Below, piece by piece: positions 1 to 8,093 of a stretch of DNA of 64,000 bases. Each line of letters starts with the position of its first letter. Within the stretch, counting starts at the first letter, position 1. The stretch is from assembly GCF_019192735.1 (NCBI RefSeq), contig NZ_JAHTKP010000004.1, forward strand, positions 248,001-312,000, given 5' to 3'. This DNA is from Kitasatospora aureofaciens (GTDB lineage: Bacteria > Actinomycetota > Actinomycetes > Streptomycetales > Streptomycetaceae). A program made the translations under genes and the position numbers. Below the pieces are notes generated by a model. It saw nothing but the letters and a program-made list of their open reading frames with translations, had not been told where the DNA came from and did not search any database.

Positions 1-2
1 CC

Positions 3-593
3 CTCGGCGGCACGATCGGCTACTACTTCGCCCTGGTCTACCTGCCGCAGTACGCCGCCGCGTACGGCGTGATCGGCAAGGAGGAGGCGGCCTCCTTCAT
101 GACGCTCGTGCTGGCGGTGGTGCTCGCCACCATGCTGCTCAGCGGCGTCCTCGCCGACCGGCTCGGGCTGCTTCCGGTGATGCGGACGGCCTTCACCCTG
201 ACCGTCCTGCTGGTCCTGCCGCTGCTCGCCGCGCTGCGGCACGGCCTGCTGCCGTTCCAACTCGTCGCCGTCGTCCTCGGGATGCTCGTCGCGACCGTCC
301 TCGGCACCCTCAACGTCTTCACCGGCCTGCTGTTCCCCACCACCGTCCGCGCGGTCGGCCTCGGCGTGGTCAACGCGGCCACCATCGCGGCCTTCGGCGG
401 CACTTTCCCGCTGCTCGCCGAGTGGCTGAACGGCAACCACCACCTCGGCGTGATCCCGTACTACGTCACGCTCTGCTCGCTCGGCCCGCTGCTCGCCACC
501 TTCACCGCCCTGCGCGTGCCCGCGTTCACGGCCGCAATCCGGAACTCCGTCCCCCGGACAACGAGCGCTCGTGTACAGTCCGGAAACGGCTGA
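3..593 (+). CDS. MFS transporter, C-terminal part (cut by window edge)
   Basis: The frame is already open at the left edge, so only the last ~196 residues are visible. They hold about five hydrophobic helices, and an MFS-type loop 'GVLADRLG' followed by arginine lies between two of them. The pattern resembles the C-terminal half of metabolite:H+ symporters (ProP/MHS-like), but the substrate cannot be told. The gene ends just before the DUF574 methyltransferase on the same strand, with 55 bases between the stop and the preferred start. Confidence 0.75.
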   Translation, partial: LGGTIGYYFALVYLPQYAAAYGVIGKEEAASFMTLVLAVVLATMLLSGVLADRLGLLPVMRTAFTLTVLLVLPLLAALRHGLLPFQLVAVVLGMLVATVLGTLNVFTGLLFPTTVRAVGLGVVNAATIAAFGGTFPLLAEWLNGNHHLGVIPYYVTLCSLGPLLATFTALRVPAFTAAIRNSVPRTTSARVQSGNG

Positions 594-648
594 CGACCGG
601 TCATCTTCCGGGGTCGAACGGGCCGAAACCGCCACACGGGGAGGAATC

Positions 649-1500
649 ATGGTGGAGCGCGACGAAGCAGGCGACTGGCTGAGCCGGACGAGGGAGGAGC
701 CGATGCCCTCGGTGGACCTGCGAACCGACCGCGCCCACCCCGCCCGCGTCTACGACTACCTGCTCGGCGGCAAGACCAACTTCCCGGTGGACCGCCAGGT
801 CGGCGACCGGATCCTCGCCGAATGGCCCGGCTCGCGCACCGCCACCCACGCGGCGCGCGCCGTCATGCACCGGATGGTCCGCCGCCTCGCCGAGACCCAC
901 GGCGTCCGGCAGTTCCTCGACGTCGGCACCGGCATCCCCACCGCGCCCAACCTGCACGAGGTCGCCCAGGCCGTCGACCCGGCCTGCCGGGTCGTCTACG
1001 TCGACAACGACCCGATCGTTCTGGCCCACTCGCGCGCCCTGCTCACCAGCAGCCCCGAGGGCCGCACGGCGTACGTCCAGGGCGACTTCCGCGAGCCCGA
1101 GCGCTTCCTCGCCGACCCGGCGGTGGCGGGCACCCTGGACTTCACCCAGCCGATCGCCCTCATGCTCGTCAACCTCGTGCACTTCCTCTCCGACGAGGCC
1201 GCGCACCCGCCCGTCCGCAAGCTCCTCGCCGCCCTCCCGCCCGGCAGCTACCTCGCCCTGACCGCCGGCACCGCCGACTCGATACCGCAGCTGGTGTCCA
1301 TCGGCTCCCGGCGCTACTCGGAGGCCGGGATCGAGAACCACCTGCGCACCCGCGCCGCGGTCGAGAGCTTCTTCGACGGGCTGGAGCTGGACGAACCCGG
1401 CGTCGCGCTGGTCAATCGCTGGCACCCGGAGCCGGCCGACGGCCCGGCGCTGGCCGACCACGAGGTGGCGTCCTACGCGGGGCTGGCCCGCAAGCCGTAG
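649..1500 (+). CDS. SAM-dependent methyltransferase, DUF574 (SAV2177-type)
   Basis: A 283-residue protein that opens with the family signature 'RAHPARVYDYLLGGKTNF' and continues with a SAM-binding Rossmann motif ('FLDVGTGIPT') and 'VYVDNDPIV', as in DUF574 proteins. The ATG at 649 is chosen because GGGGAGGA lies directly upstream; an in-frame start at 571 would overlap the MFS gene. DUF574 proteins are abundant in Streptomyces and often accompany regulators, but their substrates are mostly unknown. It is convergent with the YVTN gene that follows. Confidence 0.85.
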   Translation: MVERDEAGDWLSRTREEPMPSVDLRTDRAHPARVYDYLLGGKTNFPVDRQVGDRILAEWPGSRTATHAARAVMHRMVRRLAETHGVRQFLDVGTGIPTAPNLHEVAQAVDPACRVVYVDNDPIVLAHSRALLTSSPEGRTAYVQGDFREPERFLADPAVAGTLDFTQPIALMLVNLVHFLSDEAAHPPVRKLLAALPPGSYLALTAGTADSIPQLVSIGSRRYSEAGIENHLRTRAAVESFFDGLELDEPGVALVNRWHPEPADGPALADHEVASYAGLARKP

Positions 1501-1547
1501 ACCGGGCGCCCGGCGCGCCCATTCCGGAAGCCCGGGTCGCATGTCCG

Positions 1548-2642
1548 TCAGCCGACGGTGACGGCCCGCAGGGTGCCGCCGGTGGTCAGGTAGAGCGTGG
1601 TGTCGTCACGGCTGATCGCGGCGCCCGAGACCGGGCCCACGCCGGGGATCGGGGTGAGGACCCTGCCGCGGATGTTGTCGAGCGTGTCCACCGTGGACCC
1701 CTTGGCGGAGTCCTCGGCGGGCATGTAGAGCATCAAGTTGTCGTGGCTGAGCACCGGGTGGTCCAGGCGGTAGGTGGTGCCGGTGCCCATGGTGACGGCC
1801 GCCAGGGGCGTGTCGTCGGCGGTGCGGATCACCTGCATCCGGGCGCTGTTGCCGAAGGTGGCGTAGATGTAGCTGCCGTCCGTGTTCATCGTCGCACCGG
1901 TGATCACCCAGTCGCCGCTGGAGCCGATGACGGTCTTCACCACGGTGGGCTGGGCGTCCTCGACGTCCAGGTGCACGAGTCCGAAGCCGCTGGCGCTGCT
2001 GACGTAGACGTCCTTGCCGTCCGGGTGGACGAGGATGTCGCCGATGTCCCCCACAGTGGTCTCCACGCTGCCGGACAGGACGCCGGTCTCCGCGTCGAGC
2101 ACCAGGACGCGGGCGTTGCCGCGCTCGTGGAAGGTCCCCGCCCCGTCCTGGCCGATGTAGAGGGACGAGCCGTCCGGGCTGACCGCCACCGATTTCAGCG
2201 CGCCCTGGCCCCAGGCCTGTTGGGGGTCCCAGCCGTTCGGGAGCGGCTGGTCGGGGAGGGGAAAGGTGCTGAGGACACTGTCGTCCGCGGTGTCGATGAC
2301 CGTGACGGCCTTCCCGGCCAGCGCGTAGACCACGGTCCCGTCCGGGCTGACGGCCACCTGGCTCGCGCTGCCGGGCAGCGGGACGGTGGCCGCGACGGCG
2401 CCGCTGCCGGTGTCGACGACCTTGACGGCCGCAGTGGAGTGGGCCCAGTCGTTGGTCACCACGAAGGCCTGCCTCCCGTCCGGGCTCAGTACCACCGCGC
2501 CGGCGGTCCCGCCGACGGCCACCGGGCCGATGACCGACCGGCCCGCGGACGGTGCGGCGGCCGCGGTTCCCGCCCCGAACACCGACAGCACCGCGGCCAC
2601 ACAGACCGCGCGGCGCAGACTCGGCAGTGACGTCCTCGTCAT
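1548..2642 (-). CDS. Secreted YVTN-type beta-propeller protein
   Basis: A 364-residue protein with a signal peptide: Arg-rich start, hydrophobic core 'AVCVAAVLSVFGAGTAAAA', then a likely Ala-x-Ala cleavage near residue 30. The mature part consists of repeats of 'VAVSPDGTxVYxxxGxxVxVIDT' type, typical of YVTN/lactonase-like seven-bladed propellers. The ATG at 2642 is preferred over 2663 because GGGAGGGG precedes it and the signal peptide then begins 'MTRTSLPSLRR'. It is probably an extracellular binding protein; no catalytic residues are recognisable. Confidence 0.82.
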   Translation of the reverse strand: MTRTSLPSLRRAVCVAAVLSVFGAGTAAAAPSAGRSVIGPVAVGGTAGAVVLSPDGRQAFVVTNDWAHSTAAVKVVDTGSGAVAATVPLPGSASQVAVSPDGTVVYALAGKAVTVIDTADDSVLSTFPLPDQPLPNGWDPQQAWGQGALKSVAVSPDGSSLYIGQDGAGTFHERGNARVLVLDAETGVLSGSVETTVGDIGDILVHPDGKDVYVSSASGFGLVHLDVEDAQPTVVKTVIGSSGDWVITGATMNTDGSYIYATFGNSARMQVIRTADDTPLAAVTMGTGTTYRLDHPVLSHDNLMLYMPAEDSAKGSTVDTLDNIRGRVLTPIPGVGPVSGAAISRDDTTLYLTTGGTLRAVTVG

Positions 2643-2733
2643 TTCGACCCCTCCCAGCGACAAGGCTCGAACCCTACGGAAGGCGGGAGGGTCTGAACAG
2701 AGGGCCTTCGAAGTGCGCCGTCCTTCTCCGCCG

Positions 2734-2760
2734 CCCCCGGCACGGGAGCCGTGCCGGGGG
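2734..2760 (-). terminator. Hairpin after the P450 gene
   Basis: A perfect 12-bp stem (CCCCCGGCACGG and its complement) with a 3-base loop lies nine bases beyond the P450 stop codon. There is no clear U-tract, as is common in actinomycetes. It would end the cvn-P450 transcript. Confidence 0.6.
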
Positions 2761-2768
2761 CGGGGCCG

Positions 2769-4199
2769 TCAGCGGCGGAAGCGGGCGGTGAGCCTGCTCC
2801 ACCAGCCGCCGCGCTGGCGCGGGATCACGGCGGCGGGCGGGTCGGCGGGTGCCGGGTCGATGGTCGGCGGGGCGGCGGCGTGCTCGTCGTCCTCGGCCAG
2901 CTCCTCCGCCAGCTCCTCGGCGAGGTTCTTGGGCGTGAACTCGACCGGGAGCTGGACGAGGTGGCGGGAGAGCCACGCCGAGGTCCAGGTCAGCTCCTCC
3001 TCGTCGACGGCCAGCCGCAGGTCGGGCAGGCGGGTGAGCAGGTGGTCGATGCTGGTCTCGGCGATGGCGCGGCCGATGTCCTGGCCGGGGCACTCGTGCG
3101 GGCCGCTGCCGAAGGACAGGTGGGAGCGGTTGCCGTAGAGCGGCGTGGTCGGGTCGGGCCGGACGACCGGGTCGAAGTTGCCGGCCGCGAGGCCGAGCAG
3201 CAGCATGTCGCCCTCGCTGATCTGCTGCCCGCCGAGCTCGGTGTCGCCGGTGGCCCAGCGGCCGGCCACCAGGATCATCGGCGGGGAGTCCCAGAGCACC
3301 TGGTCGAGCGCGTCGGGCAGGGTCATGTGCCCGCCGGACAGGTGGGCGCGGAAGCGGGGGTCGGTGAGCACCATCTTCAGCGTGTCGGCGATGAGGTTGA
3401 CGGTGGTCTCGTTGGCGGCGAGCAGGACCACCCGCAGGTGCTCCAGCACCTCGTCGTCGGTGAGCCCGGCCGGGTGCTGCATCAGCGCGGTGACCAGGTC
3501 CTCGCCGGGGGCGACGCGCTTGCGCTCGATGGTCCGGCGCAGCGTCGCCACCACGTAGTCGTTGCTGGCGATCGCCGTCTCGGTGCCCTTCATGAGGTCG
3601 CGGGCGGCGTCGACCAGGCGCGGACCGTACTCGTCGGGCATGCCGAGGAGTTGGGTCATGACCAGCATCGGCAGGTGCTCGGCGAACTGGGTGACCAGCT
3701 CGGCCCGGCCGGTCCGGCCGAAGTCCTGCACCATCTCGTCGACGAACCGGGTGACGTGGCGGCGGATGCCACGCCGGTCGAAGCGGTTCAGGCCGTCGTT
3801 GACCGCGCCGCGCAGGCGCCGGTGCTCCTCGCCGTCCGCGAACACGCACAGCGGCTGCCAGGCGATCACCGGCATGAGCGGCGAGTCCGCGCCCACCCGG
3901 CCGTCCTGGAACGCCGACCACCGGCGGGAGTCCCGGGAGAAGCGGGACGGCGTGCGCATCGCGGCGAGGTTGGCGGAGTGGCCGAGCACCAGCCAGGCGG
4001 GCACGTCGCCGTGCAGGAGGACGGGGGCCACCTCGCCGTGCTCGGCGCGGAGCTTCTCGTACAGGGCCCACGGGTCGGCCTCGGCCTCGGGCCCGTAGAG
4101 GCGGCGGAGGCCGTCCGGGCCGAAGGGACTGAGGTCGAGGCCGTGGGCGGGGCACCCGGGGGGCGGGGTCGGTGAAGCGGCATCGGAACGGGAGGTCAC
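2769..4199 (-). CDS. Conservon-associated cytochrome P450 (CYP157-like)
   Basis: A 476-residue P450. The heme-binding loop 'FGSGPHECPG' puts the axial cysteine near residue 370, and the I-helix has 'LLAANETT' near residue 261. The K-helix, which should contain ExxR, reads 'ALDQVLWDSPP' near residue 300, so both canonical residues are absent. CYP157 proteins of Streptomyces conservons are known for an EQxLW-type replacement there, and the position just after cvnD fits that family. GTG start at 4199 with GGAGA upstream. The substrate is unknown, and the redox partner is not in the window. Confidence 0.88.
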   Translation of the reverse strand: MTSRSDAASPTPPPGCPAHGLDLSPFGPDGLRRLYGPEAEADPWALYEKLRAEHGEVAPVLLHGDVPAWLVLGHSANLAAMRTPSRFSRDSRRWSAFQDGRVGADSPLMPVIAWQPLCVFADGEEHRRLRGAVNDGLNRFDRRGIRRHVTRFVDEMVQDFGRTGRAELVTQFAEHLPMLVMTQLLGMPDEYGPRLVDAARDLMKGTETAIASNDYVVATLRRTIERKRVAPGEDLVTALMQHPAGLTDDEVLEHLRVVLLAANETTVNLIADTLKMVLTDPRFRAHLSGGHMTLPDALDQVLWDSPPMILVAGRWATGDTELGGQQISEGDMLLLGLAAGNFDPVVRPDPTTPLYGNRSHLSFGSGPHECPGQDIGRAIAETSIDHLLTRLPDLRLAVDEEELTWTSAWLSRHLVQLPVEFTPKNLAEELAEELAEDDEHAAAPPTIDPAPADPPAAVIPRQRGGWWSRLTARFRR

Positions 4200-4211
4200 G
4201 GGTTCTCCGGG

Positions 4212-4285
4212 GTCGGGAACGAAGCGTCGGGAACGGAAAGGTCGGGAACGGAAGCGTCGGGAACGGAAGCGTCGGGAACGGAAGC
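4212..4285. repeat. Five-copy 15-bp tandem repeat between cvnD and the P450 gene
   Basis: Five head-to-tail copies of GTCGGGAACGGAAGC (the first is 14 bp, the second ends AAAG) fill almost all of the 91-base cvnD-P450 gap. The period is a multiple of three, and one minus-strand frame reads repeated Ala-Ser-Val-Pro-Asp. That frame is not joined to a convincing start codon. Confidence 0.9.
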
Positions 4286-4290
4286 GGGGG

Positions 4291-4905
4291 TCACGCGCGC
4301 GGCGCGGCGAGGTTGTACAGGTAGCGCATCAGGGCCATCAGGACGTCCCGGCAGGACTCGCGCCGCCGGGCGTCGCAGGCCACGATCGGCACCTCGGGCG
4401 GCAGGTCGAGAGCGGAGCGCAACTCCTCGACCGGGTGGTCCGGGGAGTCCGGGAAGCCGTTGATCGCGACGACGAAGGGCACGCCGCGGTCCTCCAGCCG
4501 CCCGATCACCTCGAAGCTGACCTCCAGCCGGCGGGTGTCGACCAGCACGACCGCGCCGAGCGCGCCCTCGAACAGGCCGTTCCAGAGGAACCAGAACCGC
4601 TCCTGCCCGGGGGTGCCGAACACGTAGAGCACCAGTTCGTCGCTGATGCTGATCCGGCCGAAGTCCATCGCGACGGTCGTCTCGGTCTTGCGCTCCACGC
4701 CGGCGAGGTCGTCGACGCCCACGCCGGCCTGGGTCATCGTCTCCTCGGTGGTCAGCGGGCGGATCTCGCTCACCGAGCCGACCAGGGTCGTCTTGCCGAC
4801 CCCGAAACCGCCGACGATCACCACCTTGACGGCTTTCGCGGCGGTGGCCGGGAGCCGGTCCGCGCCCGACGGGCCGACCAGCGTGTCAGAGTCTCTGAAG
4901 TCCAT
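4291..4905 (-). CDS. cvnD: Conservon small GTPase CvnD
   Basis: A 204-residue Ras/MglA-like GTPase. The P-loop 'GGFGVGKTT' lies near residues 31-39, 'FGTPGQERFWFLW' is the switch-II (G3) region, and 'AINGF' occupies the G4 position with Gly-Phe in place of the usual KxD. This is the fourth member of the CvnA-D module, thought to act like a bacterial G-protein-coupled signalling complex at the membrane. Its ATG lies within the end of cvnC (20-base overlap), implying coupled translation. Confidence 0.93.
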   Translation of the reverse strand: MDFRDSDTLVGPSGADRLPATAAKAVKVVIVGGFGVGKTTLVGSVSEIRPLTTEETMTQAGVGVDDLAGVERKTETTVAMDFGRISISDELVLYVFGTPGQERFWFLWNGLFEGALGAVVLVDTRRLEVSFEVIGRLEDRGVPFVVAINGFPDSPDHPVEELRSALDLPPEVPIVACDARRRESCRDVLMALMRYLYNLAAPRA

Positions 4906-5254
4906 GGATCACCGCCTCCAGCAGGGCACGGTCGGGGAAGTCCGCCGGGGGGACGGCGGCGCGGGCCTCGATCAGGCCGTCGGCGAGCAGGTCCGCCAGC
5001 AGGACCGTGACCACGCTCGTCGGCAGCCGCAGGTACGCGGAGATCTCGGCGACGGACAGCGGCGAGGCGCACATCCGCAGGATCGCCGCGTGCTCGGGTT
5101 GCATGGTCGCCTTCGGCTCCGCCCGCGAGACGATCAGGGTGACGAGGTCGAACGGGGTCTCCCCGCCGGGGCCGCTGCGCCCGCGGGTGATCACGTACAG
5201 CCGCTCGGGCTCGTCCTCGTCCGCCGGGCCGTCCAGGCCGGGTCGGCCACTCAT
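4886..5254 (-). CDS. cvnC: Conservon protein CvnC (DUF742)
   Basis: A 122-residue DUF742 protein: 'LYVITRGRS' near residue 23, then a winged-helix-like C-terminal half with 'LSVAEISAYLRLPTSVV...LLADLLADGLI'. CvnC is thought to link the histidine-kinase-like CvnA to the GTPase. The ATG at 5254 has GGAAGG seven bases upstream. It sits between cvnB (19-base gap) and cvnD (overlap). Confidence 0.92.
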   Translation of the reverse strand: MSGRPGLDGPADEDEPERLYVITRGRSGPGGETPFDLVTLIVSRAEPKATMQPEHAAILRMCASPLSVAEISAYLRLPTSVVTVLLADLLADGLIEARAAVPPADFPDRALLEAVIHGLQRL

Positions 5255-5273
5255 GAGTCGACCTTCCGCTCAC

Positions 5274-5681
5274 TCATGCGACCTGCTCGCCGCTGCGCGG
5301 GGGCGTGGTGAGGTGCTCGCCGATCCGGGCGACGAGGTCCCGCATCTGCAGGCTCACCAGCCCGGCGTCCACGCCCTCGTCGGCCAGCACCGCGAGGTAG
5401 GCGCGGGAGCCGGCCGCCATCATGTAGAAGAAGCCGCCGCTCACCTCGATCACGACCATCCGCATCCGCCCGTCGCCGTGCGGGAACTCGTGCGCGACCG
5501 CGGTGGCCAGGCTCTGCAGGCCGGCGCAGGCGGCGGCGAGCCGGTCGGCGGTGTCCGGGTCCGTGCCGTGCTGCGCCATCCGCAGGCCGTCGGCGGACAG
5601 GACGATGACGTGGCGGGTGCACGGGACGCTCTCCGCCAGGTCCTTGAGCATCCAGTCCATGTTGGTGCGGTGCTGAATCAC
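5274..5681 (-). CDS. cvnB: Conservon roadblock/LC7 protein CvnB
   Basis: A 135-residue roadblock/LC7 domain protein ('MDWMLKDLAESVPCTRHVIVLSADGLRMA'), the family that commonly serves as a GTPase-activating or scaffold partner of MglA-type GTPases such as CvnD. The GTG start overlaps the stop of cvnA by four bases (GTGA), indicating coupled translation. Confidence 0.92.
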   Translation of the reverse strand: MIQHRTNMDWMLKDLAESVPCTRHVIVLSADGLRMAQHGTDPDTADRLAAACAGLQSLATAVAHEFPHGDGRMRMVVIEVSGGFFYMMAAGSRAYLAVLADEGVDAGLVSLQMRDLVARIGEHLTTPPRSGEQVA

Positions 5682-7345
5682 TGCTCGCCTTTCCCTGCCG
5701 TCTCTTCATTGGTCTGGCCGGCCGAACCGGTGGACGGCGGCTGGCCGTTGACGCCCTCCAGGAACGCCTCCAGCCAGATGCCGGGCTGCACCGGCTCCTT
5801 GGCCTCCTTGGCCTGCGCCGCCGGGTGCCGGTCCGGGTGCCGATCCGGTTGTTGGGCCGGCGGGGGAGCCGGCTGGGGGGCCCGGCCGGGCCCGGGGACA
5901 CCGGCCCGGCCCAGCGGGGGGCGGTGGCGCCGGCGCTGGGGCAGGCCGTTGGCGGTGCGCTCGGTCACCACCGGTACGTCGTCGTTCATCGGTCCCGGCC
6001 TGGTCGCGTTGGGCCGTATCGGGCCCGACCGGGCCGGCCCGGTCCCGGCCCACGGCGAGGTGCCGAACGACGGGCCGGCCACCGAGGCGTGCGCCGAGGT
6101 CGCCCCCCACGGCCGCGAACCGGCCTTCGGGCGGGGCGGGTTGGCGGGCAGCGGCCGGGGGCCGGAGAAGCTGCCGATGCCGTGCGCCCGGCCGGTGGCG
6201 GGCGCGGTGGTGATGAGTTCCTGCGGCACGATCAGCACGGCGCGCACGCCGCCGTAGGCGGAGGGGCGCAGCGAGATCTGGAAGCCGTACGCCCGGCAGA
6301 GCCGGCCGACCACGGCCAGGCCGAGCCGGGGGGTCTCGCCGAGGTCGTTGAGGTCGAACTCGCCCTGCGCCAGCTTCAGGGTGCGCTCGGCGCGCAGCCG
6401 GCCCTCCTCGCTCAGGCCGAGGCCGCCGTCCTCGATCTCGATCGCCATGCCGGTCTGCACCTCGGAGGCGCTCAGGTGCACGTGGGTGTGCGGCGGCGAG
6501 TAGCGGGTGGCGTTGTCCAGCAGTTCGGCGACCGCGTGGATGAGCGGCTCGACGGCCGGGCCGATCACGGCGACCTCGGACACCGGGTGCAGATCGACCC
6601 GCTGGTACTCCAGGATGCGCGACATGCCGCCGCGCAGCACGCTGTACAGCGCCACCGGCCGGCTCCACTGGCGGCCGGGGCGGGCGCCGCCGAGGACGGC
6701 GATGCTGTCGGCGAGGCGGCCGGTCAGCGCGTTGCCGTGGTCCAGGCGCAGCAGGTCGTCGAAGACGGCCGGGTCGTTGCCGTGCCGGTCCTCCATCTCG
6801 CGGAGGTCCTGGGCCTGGCGGTGGATGATCGCCTGGACGCGGCGGGCGATGTTGACGAAGGCGCGCTGGGAGGCCTCGCGCATGGCCTCCTCGTTGTCGA
6901 TGGTCCGCAGGACCTGGTACAGCACGTCGTCGCGGGCGGCCCGGTACTCGGGGCTGAGCATCGGATCCCGGGACTCGTGGGCGCGCAGCGCGTTGTCGAC
7001 CGAGCCGGTGTGCCGGAGCCGGGCGACCGCGGCCGGCAGGTCCTTCTTCGCCAGGGCGGTCGTCGAGGCGTCCTGCCGGACCAGCCGGCGGTGCAACTCC
7101 TCCTCCCGCTGCGCGTGTTGCTCGCGCTGGACGGTCAGCGCGCGCCCCCGGCGGCCCGCCTCGACGGCCACCGCGGCCACCGCCACCGTGCCGGCCAGCC
7201 CGCACCAGAGCACGTCGGCGCGGGCGCCGGCGGCCACCACCGTCGCGGTGGCGACCATGGCGGAGACCAGCACGGCCGAGGGCAACAGCCACCCGAGCAC
7301 GGGAGCGGAGGGCCTTCTGCCGGGTGACGATCCAGCTCGAAGCAT
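5678..7345 (-). CDS. cvnA: Conservon sensor histidine-kinase-like protein CvnA
   Basis: Sensor protein of the conservon, about 555 residues from the preferred start. Two hydrophobic segments near the N-terminus ('LGWLLPSAVLVSAMVATATVVAAG' and a second just after) are followed by a coiled region and an HATPase_c domain: N box 'ELLDNATRYSPP', G1 'IEIEDGGLGLS', G2 'GLAVVGRLC'. No phospho-accepting H-box is obvious, as usual for CvnA. The last ~180 residues are Pro/Arg-rich and look disordered. The ATG at 7345 is preferred because GAGG ends seven bases upstream; 7351 and 7414 are in-frame alternatives. Confidence 0.9.
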   Translation of the reverse strand: MLRAGSSPGRRPSAPVLGWLLPSAVLVSAMVATATVVAAGARADVLWCGLAGTVAVAAVAVEAGRRGRALTVQREQHAQREEELHRRLVRQDASTTALAKKDLPAAVARLRHTGSVDNALRAHESRDPMLSPEYRAARDDVLYQVLRTIDNEEAMREASQRAFVNIARRVQAIIHRQAQDLREMEDRHGNDPAVFDDLLRLDHGNALTGRLADSIAVLGGARPGRQWSRPVALYSVLRGGMSRILEYQRVDLHPVSEVAVIGPAVEPLIHAVAELLDNATRYSPPHTHVHLSASEVQTGMAIEIEDGGLGLSEEGRLRAERTLKLAQGEFDLNDLGETPRLGLAVVGRLCRAYGFQISLRPSAYGGVRAVLIVPQELITTAPATGRAHGIGSFSGPRPLPANPPRPKAGSRPWGATSAHASVAGPSFGTSPWAGTGPARSGPIRPNATRPGPMNDDVPVVTERTANGLPQRRRHRPPLGRAGVPGPGRAPQPAPPPAQQPDRHPDRHPAAQAKEAKEPVQPGIWLEAFLEGVNGQPPSTGSAGQTNEETAGKGEQ

Positions 7346-7733
7346 CAGCATCCTCAAACGATCGGAAGGGGGACGGGGACGGTGGTCCGAGGCAGCATAG
7401 CCGGGTTGCGACATTCTGACTGAAACTCAAAAACACTGCTGCAGAGCCGACTTAGTGCGAACTTGCCGGACATGTCAGATATCTCGCACACCCGCGCGAG
7501 ACATGTCGGCACGTCCGCCGCCGAATCGTCCGGGTTCGGCGTCCGCACCAGGTTTCTCGCCACCGGCCGGTCGCACTGGCATCCTGCGGGGGGATTCGCT
7601 CATGTGGAGGGTTTCTGCGCGAAGTCGCCGCCGGGGGAGTCGAGTTCGTGCTACCGGAGGGCTTCGCGGTCAATTCGCGGTCAAGGTACGGAGGTTCGAC
7701 TACCCGGAAGGGGTGACGCCGGGCGTCGGTACC
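7346..7733. other. Intergenic region between cvnA and the nitrilase fragment
   Basis: About 390 bases lie between divergent genes, presumably carrying the cvn operon promoter on the minus strand. I see no confident -35/-10 pair. The only structure noted is a short direct repeat (GCGGTCAA and similar) near 7666-7685. Confidence 0.4.
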
Positions 7734-8060
7734 ATGACCGACGTGAACGGGAGCGAACGGGAACTGGTCGTCGCGGTGGCGCAGCCCCGCTGCGTGGCGT
7801 ACGACGTGGCGGAGAACGCGGTCGCGCACGCGGAGGTGGTGCGCGCGGCCCGGGCGCCGGTGGTGGTGTTCCCCGAACTGTCGCTGACGGGATACGAGTT
7901 GGACGCCGCCCTGGTGCGACCGGAGGACGAGCGGCTGGCGCCGATCGTGGCGGCCTGCGCGGAGACCGGGGCCGTGGCCCTGGTCGGTGCGGCGGCGGGG
8001 CTACTGACGTCGCGACCGAAGGTGAGCAACATGTGTTGCGTGACAAGCAATACCTGTTGA
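7734..8060 (+). pseudogene. Carbon-nitrogen hydrolase (nitrilase family), N-terminal fragment
   Basis: The first ~88 residues match the start of a nitrilase-superfamily amidohydrolase: 'VAVAQPRC' strand, and 'VVVFPELSLTGYEL' carrying the first catalytic Glu. After 'GAVALVGAAAG' near 8000 the similarity stops and the frame ends in an unrelated Cys-rich tail. The Lys and Cys of the Glu-Lys-Cys triad are missing, so this is an inactive remnant. The break lies about 60 bases upstream of the next gene's promoter. Confidence 0.75.
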
Positions 8061-8086
8061 CGCATTGTCCGGCCCCTGCGTACAGT
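8057..8086 (+). promoter_or_regulatory. Sigma-70-type promoter of a probably leaderless transcript
   Basis: TTGACG at 8057-8062 and TACAGT at 8081-8086 are separated by 18 bases, a good match to the actinobacterial housekeeping consensus. Transcription would start around 8092-8094, exactly at the ATG of the following gene (8094), which has no Shine-Dalgarno sequence. Confidence 0.6.
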
Positions 8087-8093
8087 GCGGCCC

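Noticed and set aside
1502..1513. CCGGGCGCCCGG palindrome after the DUF574 gene as a terminator
   Set aside because: No loop and no tail; such short palindromes arise often in this base composition.
4212..4285. Possible origin iterons or CRISPR-like repeats
   Set aside because: No spacers, no replication gene nearby, and located inside the cvn operon.
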